This document shows, piece after piece, positions 1 through 8,736 of a stretch of DNA of 64,000 bases. The DNA lies in assembly GCA_937921035.1 (NCBI GenBank), contig CALEUL010000027.1, positions 61,507-125,506 on the forward strand, read 5' to 3'. Numbering within the stretch: position 1 is the stretch's first letter; the number at the start of each line of letters is the position of its first letter. Origin of the DNA: an uncultured Porphyromonadaceae bacterium (GTDB lineage Bacteria; Bacteroidota; Bacteroidia; Bacteroidales; Muribaculaceae). Under the pieces are notes generated by a model. It was not told the DNA's origin and made no database searches. It saw only the letters and a program-made list of their open reading frames with translations. The position numbers were made by a program, and so were the translations under genes.

Positions 1-454
1 GCCCGAGCTTGGCGTAGTTGACCGCAACGGCGTAGTAGGCATCGTGAGCAACGTAGGGCCATCGACATCGCGCGTGATATCACTGCTAAACCCTCACTTC
101 CGCCTGTCGTGCAAAATCAAGCGTAGCGACTATTTCGGCTCTCTTGTATGGGAGGGGGGCAACCCCGAGGAAGCGACACTGGAAGAACTTCCCCGGCACA
201 CCGTGTTTGAGGTTGGCGATACAATTGTAACCAGCGGTTTCTCGGCCGTTTTCCCGGCAGGTCTGCCAGTAGGAGTGATTATTGACGACGATACGGACCG
301 CACCCAGAACTTCTTCAAGCTGCGAATTCGTCTGCTGACCGATTTCACCACCCTCGGGAACGTTCAGGTGATTGTCAACAACCAGGCAGAAGAAATAAAA
401 GCACTAACACAGGGCGAGGAAAACGATTCGAAAAAGAACCCCTTCGGTACATAG
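1..454 (+). CDS. mreC: Rod shape-determining protein MreC, 3' part
   Basis: The gene runs in from the left edge; the reading frame is open from base 2, so the internal start at 44 is not the real one. The visible roughly 150 residues include a segment reading GVVDRNGVVGIVSNVGPSTS, typical of the beta-barrel core of MreC, followed by a barrel region and a polar tail (EENDSKKNPFGT). MreC is a periplasmic scaffold that links cytoplasmic MreB filaments to the cell-wall synthases PBP2 and RodA. mreD follows after 7 bases, and PBP2 and rodA after that, the usual order of the elongasome operon; mreB is expected just outside the window. The N-terminal membrane anchor is not visible. Confidence 0.93.
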   Translation, partial: PELGVVDRNGVVGIVSNVGPSTSRVISLLNPHFRLSCKIKRSDYFGSLVWEGGNPEEATLEELPRHTVFEVGDTIVTSGFSAVFPAGLPVGVIIDDDTDRTQNFFKLRIRLLTDFTTLGNVQVIVNNQAEEIKALTQGEENDSKKNPFGT

Positions 455-461
455 GACTCCC

Positions 462-977
462 ATGACAAAGTTCGCGATACGCTATGCAATAATGTTCGTT
501 CTGCTGATACCGTTGCAGGCGATAGTATTCAACCACCTCATACTATTCAATGTAGCGGTGCCACTGGCGTTCCTGTACCTTATAGTAATGCTGCCAGTAA
601 CATTAGGCACCAACATATGCACGCTCCTCGGCTTTCTTGCCGGCTTTCTTCTGGATATTTTCTGCGACACCCCCGGCGTAAACGCCCTATGCAGCACAGT
701 GCTTGCCTTCGCACGCAAGCCACTGTTCCACTTATATGTATCAATGGACGACGACCTTGCCGGGCGTTCCCCCTCGGCACGCTCGATGGGCCACGCGGCT
801 TACATGAAATTCATATTCACGGCCACGGTGATATATTGCGGCATGCTTTTTTCCGTGGAAGCCTTCCAGTTCTTCAACCTATGGCTGCTCGTCCTACGCA
901 TTCTCGCCTCAACGGCCTACACCTTTGTCGTTCTCTACGCCATCGACTGCCTTCTGGCCCCGAAGAACGACGATTAG
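462..977 (+). CDS. mreD: Rod shape-determining protein MreD
   Basis: A 171-residue, very hydrophobic protein with about five membrane spans (for example residues 7-28, 32-70, 105-130 and 137-160). Length, hydrophobicity and position between mreC and PBP2 identify it as MreD, an inner-membrane partner of MreC in the elongation complex; sequence conservation in MreD is low, so context carries much of the weight. Starts at the ATG 7 bases after mreC. Expected to be co-transcribed with mreC, mrdA and rodA. Confidence 0.88.
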   Translation: MTKFAIRYAIMFVLLIPLQAIVFNHLILFNVAVPLAFLYLIVMLPVTLGTNICTLLGFLAGFLLDIFCDTPGVNALCSTVLAFARKPLFHLYVSMDDDLAGRSPSARSMGHAAYMKFIFTATVIYCGMLFSVEAFQFFNLWLLVLRILASTAYTFVVLYAIDCLLAPKNDD

Positions 978-998
978 GCCCAAACAACTTGTCTGTAA

Positions 999-2858
999 TT
1001 GAGAAAAAACTATAATTTAGAGAAACGTAAATATATTGTCGGCGGTTTTATAGTTGTAATCGCCATAATATATCTGCTACGCCTGTTCGACCTTCAGATC
1101 AACGACGAGAAGTACAAACAGAGCGCCGATTCGAACGCGTTCCTTAAAAAGACCGTCTACCCCAGCCGAGGCCTAATCTACGACCGCAACGGCGAGCTTG
1201 TAGTATTCAACCAGCCGGCGTACGACGTGATGATGATTCCGCGCGACGTACAGCCGTTTGACACGCTTGATTTCTGCAACACCCTTAACATCACCCGCGA
1301 GGACTTTGACAAGCGCCTGTCCCAGATGAAGGACCGGCGCAGCAATCCCGGGTACTCGTCGTACACACCCCAGCGCCTTATCTCGCAGCTGTCGGCCCAA
1401 GACTACGGACGTCTTCAGGAAAAGCTGTACCGCTTTCCCGGCTTCTTTATACAGAAGCGCATCCTGCGTCAGTACAACTACCCTACCGCCGGCAGCGTTC
1501 TGGGCAACATACGCGAAGTATCGAAGGAGGATATAGAGCGCGACGATTATTATGCCGCCGGGGACTACACCGGCGACCTCGGCATAGAAAAAAGCTACGA
1601 GCAATATCTGCGCGGAGTGAAAGGCGTAGAGATACTTATCCGCGACGCCCACGGCCGCATACAGGGGCGCTACGAGGACGGCGCCCACGATGTAGAACCG
1701 ATATCGGGCCGCGATCTAAAGCTAAGCCTCGATATCAAGCTGCAGCAGTACGCCGAGTCGCTCATGGTAGGCAAACGCGGCGCCGTAGTAGCGATAGAGC
1801 CCAATACCGGCGAAGTTCTCTGCATGGTGTCCATGCCAAACTACGATCCCACGTTGCTTGTTGGTCGGCAGCGCGGCAAAAACTACCGAAAGCTCGTAAA
1901 CGACCCGTCGTGGCCACTATTCGACCGCGCCCTTATGGGTTCCTACCCTCCCGGCTCGACCTTCAAGCCAACCCAGGGTCTAATCTTCCTTCAGGAAGGC
2001 ATAATAGACCTCAGCACAGCCTATCCGTGCCACGGAGGCTACATAAACGGCGGCCTTCGCGTTGGGTGCCACCCTCACGGCTCGCCCCTGCCACTCAAGC
2101 CGGCTCTTCAGACCTCTTGCAACGCGTTCTTCTGCTGGGGCTTCAAGGCCATGATAGACCGGCGCAGCAAGTACGGATCATCTGCCGCCGCCTTCGAGAT
2201 ATGGAAGAACCACCTTGTGTCTATGGGCTACGGCTACCGCCTCGGCATCGACCTTCCCGGCGAGAGCCGCGGCTTTATCCCTAACGCCAAATTCTACGAT
2301 AAATTCTACCGCGAAGGCCGCTGGAGCGCCAACACCATCATATCCGTATCCATCGGCCAGGGCGAAATCCTTTCCACACCTCTACAGATAGCCAACCTGT
2401 CGGCCACGATAGCCAACCGCGGCTATTTCCACACGCCGCACATCGTAAAGGCAATCCAGGACACCGTAATGCCGGAGGGCTTCAACGAGGAGCACCATCC
2501 CACAATAGAAAAACGCCATTACGAAGCCGTTGCCGAAGGCATGCGCATGGCCGTTACCGGCGGCACGTGCCGCCGCGCCGCCATTCCAGGCATCGAGGTA
2601 TGCGGCAAAACAGGCACTGCCCAGAACCCCCACGGCAAGGACCACTCTGCCTTCATGGGTTTCGCCCCATATCAGAATCCGCAGATCGCTGTGGCAGTAT
2701 ACGTTGAAAACGGCGGCTGGGGCGCCACTTTCGGCGTGCCTATCGGCAGTCTGGTAATGGAAAAATACCTCACCGGCAAAATAGCCCCGGAACGCAAGGC
2801 TATGGAAGAACAAATGCTAAATACCCATATCACCTATGCCACTCCCAAGAAGAAATGA
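999..2858 (+). CDS. mrdA: Penicillin-binding protein 2 (peptidoglycan transpeptidase)
   Basis: A 619-residue class B PBP. One N-terminal membrane span (about residues 11-30), a PBP dimerisation domain (about 50-220) and a transpeptidase domain (about 245-600). The three active-site motifs are present: STFK (serine near residue 320), SCN (near 373) and KTG (near 536, in CGKTGTAQN). It cross-links peptidoglycan during cell elongation together with RodA, whose gene overlaps its 3' end by 23 bases. The chosen start is a TTG (MRKNYNLEKRK), because no upstream ATG lies in frame before the membrane span and the sequence is family-like from there. Genuine start-codon use is inferred. Confidence 0.95.
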   Translation: MRKNYNLEKRKYIVGGFIVVIAIIYLLRLFDLQINDEKYKQSADSNAFLKKTVYPSRGLIYDRNGELVVFNQPAYDVMMIPRDVQPFDTLDFCNTLNITREDFDKRLSQMKDRRSNPGYSSYTPQRLISQLSAQDYGRLQEKLYRFPGFFIQKRILRQYNYPTAGSVLGNIREVSKEDIERDDYYAAGDYTGDLGIEKSYEQYLRGVKGVEILIRDAHGRIQGRYEDGAHDVEPISGRDLKLSLDIKLQQYAESLMVGKRGAVVAIEPNTGEVLCMVSMPNYDPTLLVGRQRGKNYRKLVNDPSWPLFDRALMGSYPPGSTFKPTQGLIFLQEGIIDLSTAYPCHGGYINGGLRVGCHPHGSPLPLKPALQTSCNAFFCWGFKAMIDRRSKYGSSAAAFEIWKNHLVSMGYGYRLGIDLPGESRGFIPNAKFYDKFYREGRWSANTIISVSIGQGEILSTPLQIANLSATIANRGYFHTPHIVKAIQDTVMPEGFNEEHHPTIEKRHYEAVAEGMRMAVTGGTCRRAAIPGIEVCGKTGTAQNPHGKDHSAFMGFAPYQNPQIAVAVYVENGGWGATFGVPIGSLVMEKYLTGKIAPERKAMEEQMLNTHITYATPKKK

Positions 2859-4305
2859 CCCCGCGTCCACTTTCCGCAATCTGGACTGGCCCACGGTACT
2901 GATATACCTGATTATGGTGTTCGCCGGCATGGTGAGCATCTACGCCGCATGCTACAACTTCGACAACGCGAGCATGTTCTCCTTTGACGAATTTTCGGGC
3001 AAGCAGCTGCGGTGGATAGGCCTCTCGGTATGCCTCGGTATAGTTCTGCTGCTTGTAGACGCCCGGATGTACGAGACCTACGCCTACCCGCTGTATGTTT
3101 TCCTTGTGATATTGCTTGCCATAACGCCATTCGTGGCTCCGGATATCAAAGGCTCGCATTCCTGGATCAGCTTCGGCGCCTTCAGCATCCAGCCCGCCGA
3201 GTTTGCGAAGTTCGCCACCGCACTGGCGCTTGCCAAACTGTTCAGCAGCTATCATTTCGAGCTTAACGCAAAGCCGTCCAACTATATAAGGGCGCTTGCC
3301 ATAATCTTTATCCCGATAGTGCTTATCCTGTTGCAGAACGAAACAGGGTCGGCACTCACTTTCATGGCCCTGTTCTTCGTTCTGTACCGCGAGGGAATGA
3401 GCGGCCTTGTGCTTTTTGCGGCCACATTCTCCGTTGTAATCTTCGTAGTTGCGATAAAGTACACCGAGACAATGATAATGGGTATGCCAACCGGCGAATA
3501 TGCCGTGCTGCTGATGATAATGGCAGTTATGGTAGGCATGGCGGCAATATACGCCCGCCGCTTCGAGGTGGGCCGCAACCTGCTTCTTGGCTTCCTCGGC
3601 CTCGGGCTGATAGAATTCATACTCACCCTGTGCGGTGTGCCAGTTCCCGGCCGTGCGTTGAACATCGGCGCCATCGCCATCGCATGCGTATATGTTGCCG
3701 TGGACGCTATCCGGCTTCACCGCCCCAGGCTGTTCGCCTCCTGCGCCACCGCAGTTGTGGCGGTTGTGTTCCTTTTCTCTGTCGGCGCTGCCTTCGACCA
3801 TCTTCAGCCTCACCAGAAACTGCGCATACAGGTTGCACTGGGCATTGTGGAGGACCTCCGCGATGCCGGCTACAACGTCAACCAATCGAAGATAGCCATC
3901 GGTTCCGGCGGTCTTATGGGTAAAGGGTTCCTCAACGGCACGCAGACAAAACTGAAATATGTACCGGAACAGCACACCGACTTCATATTCTGCACCATCG
4001 GCGAGGAAGAAGGCTTCATCGGCTCTATGCTTGTAACGCTGCTATTCTTAGGGCTGATACTCAACGTGATCAAGATAGGGGAACGTCAGCCCACCACCTT
4101 CGGCCGCGTATACGCCTACTGCGTGGCGTCGTATTTCATATTCCATTTCTGCATAAACATCGGCATGGTTATAGGTTTGTGCCCCGTCATAGGCATTCCG
4201 CTGCCTTTCTTCAGCTACGGCGGCTCGTCGCTGTGGGGTTTCACTATCCTGCTGTTCATCCTCCTCAAAATCGACGCCGCACGTAAAAACGTGTTGTCGT
4301 ATTGA
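2836..4305 (+). CDS. rodA: Peptidoglycan glycosyltransferase RodA
   Basis: A 489-residue SEDS-family membrane protein that polymerises lipid II glycan chains with PBP2 as transpeptidase partner. Roughly ten to twelve membrane spans. Family marks: IQPAEFAKFATALALA in the first third; the large extracytoplasmic loop with KLKYVPEQHTDFIFCTIGEE, containing the conserved aspartate; and the C-terminal FFSYGGSSLWGF. It is longer than proteobacterial RodA (about 370) because of extra hydrophobic sequence in the middle (about residues 165-330), which is usual in Bacteroidota homologues. The start lies inside the end of the PBP2 gene (23-base overlap), suggesting translational coupling. Confidence 0.94.
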   Translation: MPLPRRNDPASTFRNLDWPTVLIYLIMVFAGMVSIYAACYNFDNASMFSFDEFSGKQLRWIGLSVCLGIVLLLVDARMYETYAYPLYVFLVILLAITPFVAPDIKGSHSWISFGAFSIQPAEFAKFATALALAKLFSSYHFELNAKPSNYIRALAIIFIPIVLILLQNETGSALTFMALFFVLYREGMSGLVLFAATFSVVIFVVAIKYTETMIMGMPTGEYAVLLMIMAVMVGMAAIYARRFEVGRNLLLGFLGLGLIEFILTLCGVPVPGRALNIGAIAIACVYVAVDAIRLHRPRLFASCATAVVAVVFLFSVGAAFDHLQPHQKLRIQVALGIVEDLRDAGYNVNQSKIAIGSGGLMGKGFLNGTQTKLKYVPEQHTDFIFCTIGEEEGFIGSMLVTLLFLGLILNVIKIGERQPTTFGRVYAYCVASYFIFHFCINIGMVIGLCPVIGIPLPFFSYGGSSLWGFTILLFILLKIDAARKNVLSY

Positions 4306-4642
4306 TACGTTGCCAGAAGGGGGGCTGGCTGGCGTTGCAACATCCTCGGCCAACGCCCGGAGAGAACGCATGCCAGTTTTCAATACCTGCAAGGACATAT
4401 TTTTGGCAGGTTTGCTATCTAAAACATTGATACTCAGCACAGATGCTGACGTGCCAAAGGCACGTCCCTACATCGGGTCAGGACTTCTGCCACGTTCCGA
4501 CATCGGGTCAGGACATCGGGTCTGGACATCGGGCATGTTCCAACATCGGGCACGTTCCGACATCGGGCATGTTCCGACATCTGCCAACTTTTTTCAGGGA
4601 AAGACAGGATGTGGATGTGGATTTTTGGTGGAGGGTTGATAA
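4306..4642. other. Gene-free spacer downstream of rodA
   Basis: About 340 bases between rodA and the recJ promoter. ORFs here have no protein-like composition. The region contains a perfect 8-bp hairpin at 4448-4466 (GACGTGCC-AAA-GGCACGTC) followed directly by the short tandem repeats listed separately. No clear T-tracted terminator for the mre operon was found, although an imperfect GCCAG/CTGGC pairing occurs close to the rodA stop. Confidence 0.6.
4448..4583. repeat. Hairpin plus two-unit minisatellite (ACATCGGG repeats)
   Basis: The octamer ACATCGGG recurs at 4470, 4500, 4513, 4526, 4543 and 4560, with a degenerate copy at 4577. The spacings are 30, 13, 13, 17, 17 and 17, so two unit types alternate: a 13-base unit (ACATCGGGTCAGG and variants) and a 17-base unit (ACATCGGGCACGTTCCG and variants). 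The 30-base first interval equals one of each. The array is preceded by the perfect hairpin at 4448-4466. This is direct observation; function is unknown. Confidence 0.85.
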
Positions 4643-4673
4643 TTTGATTTTACGGAGGTTTTTTGTAATTTTG
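4643..4673 (+). promoter_or_regulatory. Bacteroidota-type promoter for recJ-recQ
   Basis: TTTG at 4643-4646, 19-base spacer, TAATTTTG at 4666-4673, matching the phylum's primary-sigma consensus TTTG-N19..21-TAnnTTTG. Transcription would begin near 4679, giving a leader of about 65 bases before recJ. Confidence 0.7.
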
Positions 4674-4745
4674 TGGTGTAATATGGATAAATGTTGCCAT
4701 ACGGCAGCATGTATCCCTTCCCCATGTATATAAAGACCACAATAT

Positions 4746-6476
4746 ATGACACGTAAATGGAATTACCCGACGCTCTCGAGCGAGGAGCAGCGACTTGGCG
4801 CAGAACTGGCCCGCCGGTTCTCGAACTGTGCCCCTGTCGCCGATCTGCTTGTGCAACGGGGTATAACAACCATAGACGCTGCCGAGAAATTTTTTCATCC
4901 CTCACTGCGAGACCTGCACGATCCTTTCCTTATGCCCGACATGGACAAGGCTGTTGAACGCCTGAACCGGGCAATGGGCTGCAAGGAGAAGATTATGGTA
5001 TACGGCGACTATGATGTGGATGGCACCACTGCCGTCGCCCTCGTGTACCGCTACCTGCAGAATTTCTACTCGGAACTGGATTTCTATATTCCAACGCGCT
5101 ACGACGAGGGCTACGGTATTTCCCGAAAGAGCATCGACTATGTCGCCGAACAGGGCGTTAAACTGGTAATTATACTCGACTGCGGCATCAAGGCCATCGA
5201 CGAGATAGCCTACGCCCGCGAAAAGGGCATCGACTTCATTATCTGCGACCACCACATGCCAGACGAGACGCTCCCCCCGGCAGTGGCAATCCTAAATCCC
5301 AAGTTAGAGAACTCGACCTACCCGTGCCCACACCTTTCGGGCTGCGGCGTCGGCTACAAGTTCATGCAGGCTTTTTCCATAAGCAACGGTATCGCAACGG
5401 CAGAACTGGAAAGCATGCTTGATTTAGTAGCGGTGAGTATCGCCGCCGACATAGTGCCGATGGTAGACGAGAACCGCGTTATGGCGCACATGGGGCTGAA
5501 ACGACTGAACTCCAACCCCAACATGGGTCTGCGCGCGATAATCCGCACGTGCGGTCTCGGCGGCAAGGAGATAACGATAAACGATGTAATTTTCAAGATA
5601 GGCCCTCGCATCAACGCATCGGGACGCATGCAGTGCGGCAGCGAGGCGGTTGAGCTTCTTGTATCGCGCGACGCGAAGGAGGCTGCACGACGGAGCCAGG
5701 AGATAGACAAATACAACCAGGACCGCAAGGAACTTGACAAGCGAATCACCGAGGAGGCCAACGCCATCCTCGAGGCCCGCGGCGAGATGCACTCGCCCAA
5801 GAAATCCATAGTGATATATAACAAGGACTGGCACAAAGGTATTATCGGCATAGTAGCGTCGCGCCTAACGGAGCTATACTACAAGCCATCGGTTGTTCTT
5901 ACATACAGCAACGGCCTTGCCACGGGTTCGTCGCGCTCGGTTCAGGCATTCGATATCTACAAGGCCGTTGAATCCACCCGCGACCTGCTTGAAAATTTCG
6001 GAGGGCACGCTTATGCCGTAGGGCTATCGCTGCGCGAGGAGAATATTCCGGAGTTCACGCGCCGGTTCGAGGAATATGTGGCAGCCAACATCCTGCCCGA
6101 ACAGCTTACGCCGCAGATAGACATCGACGCTTTTCTCTCCTTTGCCGACATTACTCCGGAATTCGTATCTATCCTGCGTCTGTTCAATCCTTTCGGTCCC
6201 GGCAACCGCAAGCCTACGTTCTGTACGCGGCGCGTAAAGGATTTCGGCACGAGCAAACTTGTGGGACACAACCTTGAACATATCAAGCTTGAGCTTGTAG
6301 ACGATACCTCGGGACACGTGATAAACGGCATAGCGTTCAACATGGCGTCGTACTTCGAGCATATCCATTCGGGACGCCCGTTCAACATCTGCTACAGCAT
6401 AGAGGAGAACAAGCACCAGAACGCATCTTCGCCGTTGCAGCTGCTTGTAAAGCAAATCCGCGTTACGGAAGTGTAG
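4746..6476 (+). CDS. recJ: Single-stranded-DNA exonuclease RecJ
   Basis: A 576-residue DHH-superfamily nuclease that degrades ssDNA 5' to 3' in recombination and repair. Visible motifs: motif I VYGDYDVDGTTA (about residues 86-97), ILDCGIKA, the DHH motif ICDHHMPDE (about 166-174), and the DHHA1 part with GPRINASGRM (about 286-295) and GHAYAVGLS (about 420). The C-terminal OB-like domain is present, so the length is normal. recQ begins at the base right after the stop codon (TAG ATG), so the two repair genes are certainly co-transcribed; RecQ unwinding feeding RecJ resection is a well-known pairing. Confidence 0.95.
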   Translation: MTRKWNYPTLSSEEQRLGAELARRFSNCAPVADLLVQRGITTIDAAEKFFHPSLRDLHDPFLMPDMDKAVERLNRAMGCKEKIMVYGDYDVDGTTAVALVYRYLQNFYSELDFYIPTRYDEGYGISRKSIDYVAEQGVKLVIILDCGIKAIDEIAYAREKGIDFIICDHHMPDETLPPAVAILNPKLENSTYPCPHLSGCGVGYKFMQAFSISNGIATAELESMLDLVAVSIAADIVPMVDENRVMAHMGLKRLNSNPNMGLRAIIRTCGLGGKEITINDVIFKIGPRINASGRMQCGSEAVELLVSRDAKEAARRSQEIDKYNQDRKELDKRITEEANAILEARGEMHSPKKSIVIYNKDWHKGIIGIVASRLTELYYKPSVVLTYSNGLATGSSRSVQAFDIYKAVESTRDLLENFGGHAYAVGLSLREENIPEFTRRFEEYVAANILPEQLTPQIDIDAFLSFADITPEFVSILRLFNPFGPGNRKPTFCTRRVKDFGTSKLVGHNLEHIKLELVDDTSGHVINGIAFNMASYFEHIHSGRPFNICYSIEENKHQNASSPLQLLVKQIRVTEV

Positions 6477-8435
6477 ATGGACGACCTATCGGGTTACTAC
6501 GACTTTTCGGAACCGGACTATATTCCTTTTGACGAATCGCCGGACACCGACGACCCCACGGAAACGCTGAGGCGATACTGGGGGTACGACAGTTTCCGCC
6601 CCATGCAGGGCGAGATTGTGCGGTCGGTACTTGCAGGCAGAGACACTCTCGGGCTGCTGCCAACCGGGGGGGGCAAATCCATAACGTTCCAGGTTCCGGC
6701 GCTGCTGCTTCCTGGCCTCACAATTGTTGTTACGCCGCTGGTTTCGCTGATGAAGGACCAGGTAGACAATCTGCGGAAGCGACGCATTGCGGCGGCGTGC
6801 ATGTATATGGGCATAACACGGCACGAGATGGAGTACACCATCGAACGGTGCTGTGCCGGGAAGCTGAAAATGCTGTATGTAGCGCCGGAACGCCTTGGGA
6901 GCGAAGGTTTCATGGCGCAGCTTCGCCGCTGGCACCCGAGCCTTTTCGTTGTTGACGAAGCGCACTGCATATCGCAGTGGGGGTACGATTTCCGGCCCTC
7001 GTATCTGCAAATATCACGTCTGCGCGATGAATTTCCGGAAGTTCCGGTCCTTGCCCTTACGGCGTCTGCGACTCCCGAAGTCGCCGAGGACATAGAGCGG
7101 AGCCTTCAGATGCGCAATCCCGCGCGTTTCTCGCTGAGTTTCAGCCGCAACAACATTTCATTTCTTGTCAGGCACGTATCGGCGAAGATGACGAAACTGC
7201 TTGAAGTTCTGCGAGGCACAAGCGGCCCGGCAATCGTGTACGCACGATCGCGGCGGCGGTGCCGAGATCTTGCGGCGGCGCTGCAGGCGGAAAACATATC
7301 GGCGGACTACTACCACGCCGGGCTGACGGCACATGAGAAAGCCGAACGGCAGGACGCATGGCAGGAGGGCACGACGAGAGTTATCGTAGCCACCACGGCA
7401 TTCGGCATGGGCATAGACAAACCAGACGTCAGGACGGTGGTACACTACGATATTCCGATGTCGCTGGAGGAATATTATCAGGAGGCAGGCCGCGCCGGGC
7501 GCGACGGCAAAGAGTCGGTAGCTGTTCTGATATGCAACGACCGCGACAAAGCCACGATGGCGACGCGCCTAAGAAACGCTTTTCCGCCGAAAGATTATCT
7601 GCGGACAGTCTACGACGAGGTATGCCGTTTTCTGAACGTTCCAATGGGGGAGGGCTTCCAGGCAGTGTTCGATTTCAATCCGGTGCTGATGTGCCAGAAG
7701 TACGGCATGCAGCCACGGATGGTTATGAGCGCCATATCCATTATCGAGCGGGCCGGGTACTGGGTGTACAGCGATGAGGTTGAGACGAGTGCCCGCGTGA
7801 TGTTCAGCGTCCGGCGCGACGAACTGTACGGCGAAGAATTCACTCCTCTCCAGGACGAGATTATCAACAGAATACTGCGCACTCGCCCCGGTGTTTTCGC
7901 AGATTTCGTGTTTATAGACGAGGAACTGATAGCCCACGACACAGGTGTTCGCCCCGAAGCGATATATCCAGAACTGATAGCCTTATCCAGGCGCCACATA
8001 ATAAAATACATTCCCAAATCGCACACTCCTTACATTACTTTTACGGCCAACAGATGCCCCTCGGCCGAACTCACCTTCCCGAAAGCGGTATACGAAAACC
8101 TGCGCGCCCGAATGGAGGAGCGGCTTGAGGCAATGAAAGAATTTGCCTTTAACGAGGAAAGCTGCCGCGTAGAACGGATGCTGCGCTATTTCGGCGAGAA
8201 AGAATCCGGCGCGTGCGGGAAATGCGACGTATGCCGCTCGCAAAGGAAAGCGTCTTTCGATGCCGCAATTTTTGAAAGTCGGCTTATGGCCGCTCTCGAA
8301 CAGTGTTCGCCGCTCGATCTGGTAGCATGTTCGCGCTCGTTAGGAAAAAATCTCGGCAAAGCAATGGATGTAGTGCGCGAGCTGGCCGAGCGTGGCCTTA
8401 TCCGTATTGACGGCACTATGATAAGCAAATGTTAA
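6477..8435 (+). CDS. recQ: ATP-dependent DNA helicase RecQ
   Basis: A 652-residue superfamily 2 helicase, 3' to 5'. Motifs: 0 (YDSFRPMQGEIV), I/Walker A LLPTGGGKS (about residues 60-68), Ia TPLVSLMKDQ, II DEAH (about 160) inside VVDEAHCISQWGYDFR, III LTASAT, V/VI TTAFGMGIDKPDVR and QEAGRAGRDG. The RecQ zinc-binding cysteines appear as CRVERMLRYF...CGKCDVC (about 560-592), and a winged-helix segment lies near 515-530. No HRDC domain is evident; the C-terminus ends about 60 residues after the zinc site. Start ATG directly abuts the recJ stop. Confidence 0.95.
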   Translation: MDDLSGYYDFSEPDYIPFDESPDTDDPTETLRRYWGYDSFRPMQGEIVRSVLAGRDTLGLLPTGGGKSITFQVPALLLPGLTIVVTPLVSLMKDQVDNLRKRRIAAACMYMGITRHEMEYTIERCCAGKLKMLYVAPERLGSEGFMAQLRRWHPSLFVVDEAHCISQWGYDFRPSYLQISRLRDEFPEVPVLALTASATPEVAEDIERSLQMRNPARFSLSFSRNNISFLVRHVSAKMTKLLEVLRGTSGPAIVYARSRRRCRDLAAALQAENISADYYHAGLTAHEKAERQDAWQEGTTRVIVATTAFGMGIDKPDVRTVVHYDIPMSLEEYYQEAGRAGRDGKESVAVLICNDRDKATMATRLRNAFPPKDYLRTVYDEVCRFLNVPMGEGFQAVFDFNPVLMCQKYGMQPRMVMSAISIIERAGYWVYSDEVETSARVMFSVRRDELYGEEFTPLQDEIINRILRTRPGVFADFVFIDEELIAHDTGVRPEAIYPELIALSRRHIIKYIPKSHTPYITFTANRCPSAELTFPKAVYENLRARMEERLEAMKEFAFNEESCRVERMLRYFGEKESGACGKCDVCRSQRKASFDAAIFESRLMAALEQCSPLDLVACSRSLGKNLGKAMDVVRELAERGLIRIDGTMISKC

Positions 8436-8530
8436 TGAGAGTTAAACACGAAAATACTGACTAAACCTTTGGCTTTTCAGTCTGTCATATAATCAGTAAT
8501 AAGACATAGCTTTAAAAGACTCCAATAGGA

Positions 8531-8570
8531 TAGGCTCCGACTCGCGAAGAATCGGAGCCTAAATCATTTT
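8531..8570 (+). terminator. Rho-independent terminator after recQ
   Basis: Perfect 10-bp inverted repeat TAGGCTCCGA (8531-8540) / TCGGAGCCTA (8552-8561) with an 11-base loop, followed by AATCATTTTT. It lies about 95 bases after the recQ stop. Confidence 0.8.
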
Positions 8571-8578
8571 TGGATGTA

Positions 8579-8690
8579 AGTTCAGCCCGTCCCGGGCTGA
8601 TTCTACGGAGATGCCTATCCACGGGCGGCAAGCGACTGCGGTTATGTAGATTTCTGGCCTCCGGCCATTCATATTCATGTAATTTAATGT
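8579..8690. repeat. REP-like palindromic intergenic element
   Basis: Contains TCAGCCC-GTCCC-GGGCTGA (8582-8600), a perfect 7-bp hairpin, and GGCC-TCC-GGCC near 8657-8667, separated by a non-palindromic stretch. The composition is unlike the flanking genes and it encodes nothing convincing. I have the impression that similar sequences recur between genes in related genomes, but cannot verify this here. A repeat family is therefore inference. Confidence 0.4.
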
Positions 8691-8696
8691 TTTAGG

Positions 8697-8728
8697 TTTG
8701 GCCATTACGCTGATAATGCGTAATTTTG
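8697..8728 (+). promoter_or_regulatory. Promoter for the S8 protease gene
   Basis: TTTG at 8697-8700, 20-base spacer, TAATTTTG at 8721-8728. The box ends only 8 bases before the preferred ATG at 8737, so the mRNA would be leaderless or nearly so. It also argues against the upstream in-frame TTG at 8698, which lies inside the promoter. Confidence 0.65.
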
Positions 8729-8736
8729 AGAAGTCT

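Noticed and set aside
2830..3975. 381-codon minus-strand frame
   Set aside because: It is a shadow of rodA in a high-GC region; no family likeness and no start signals.
4310..4733. Two short rightward reading frames of 96-109 codons
   Set aside because: They run through the ACATCGGG repeats and promoter; composition is low complexity with no start context or family likeness.
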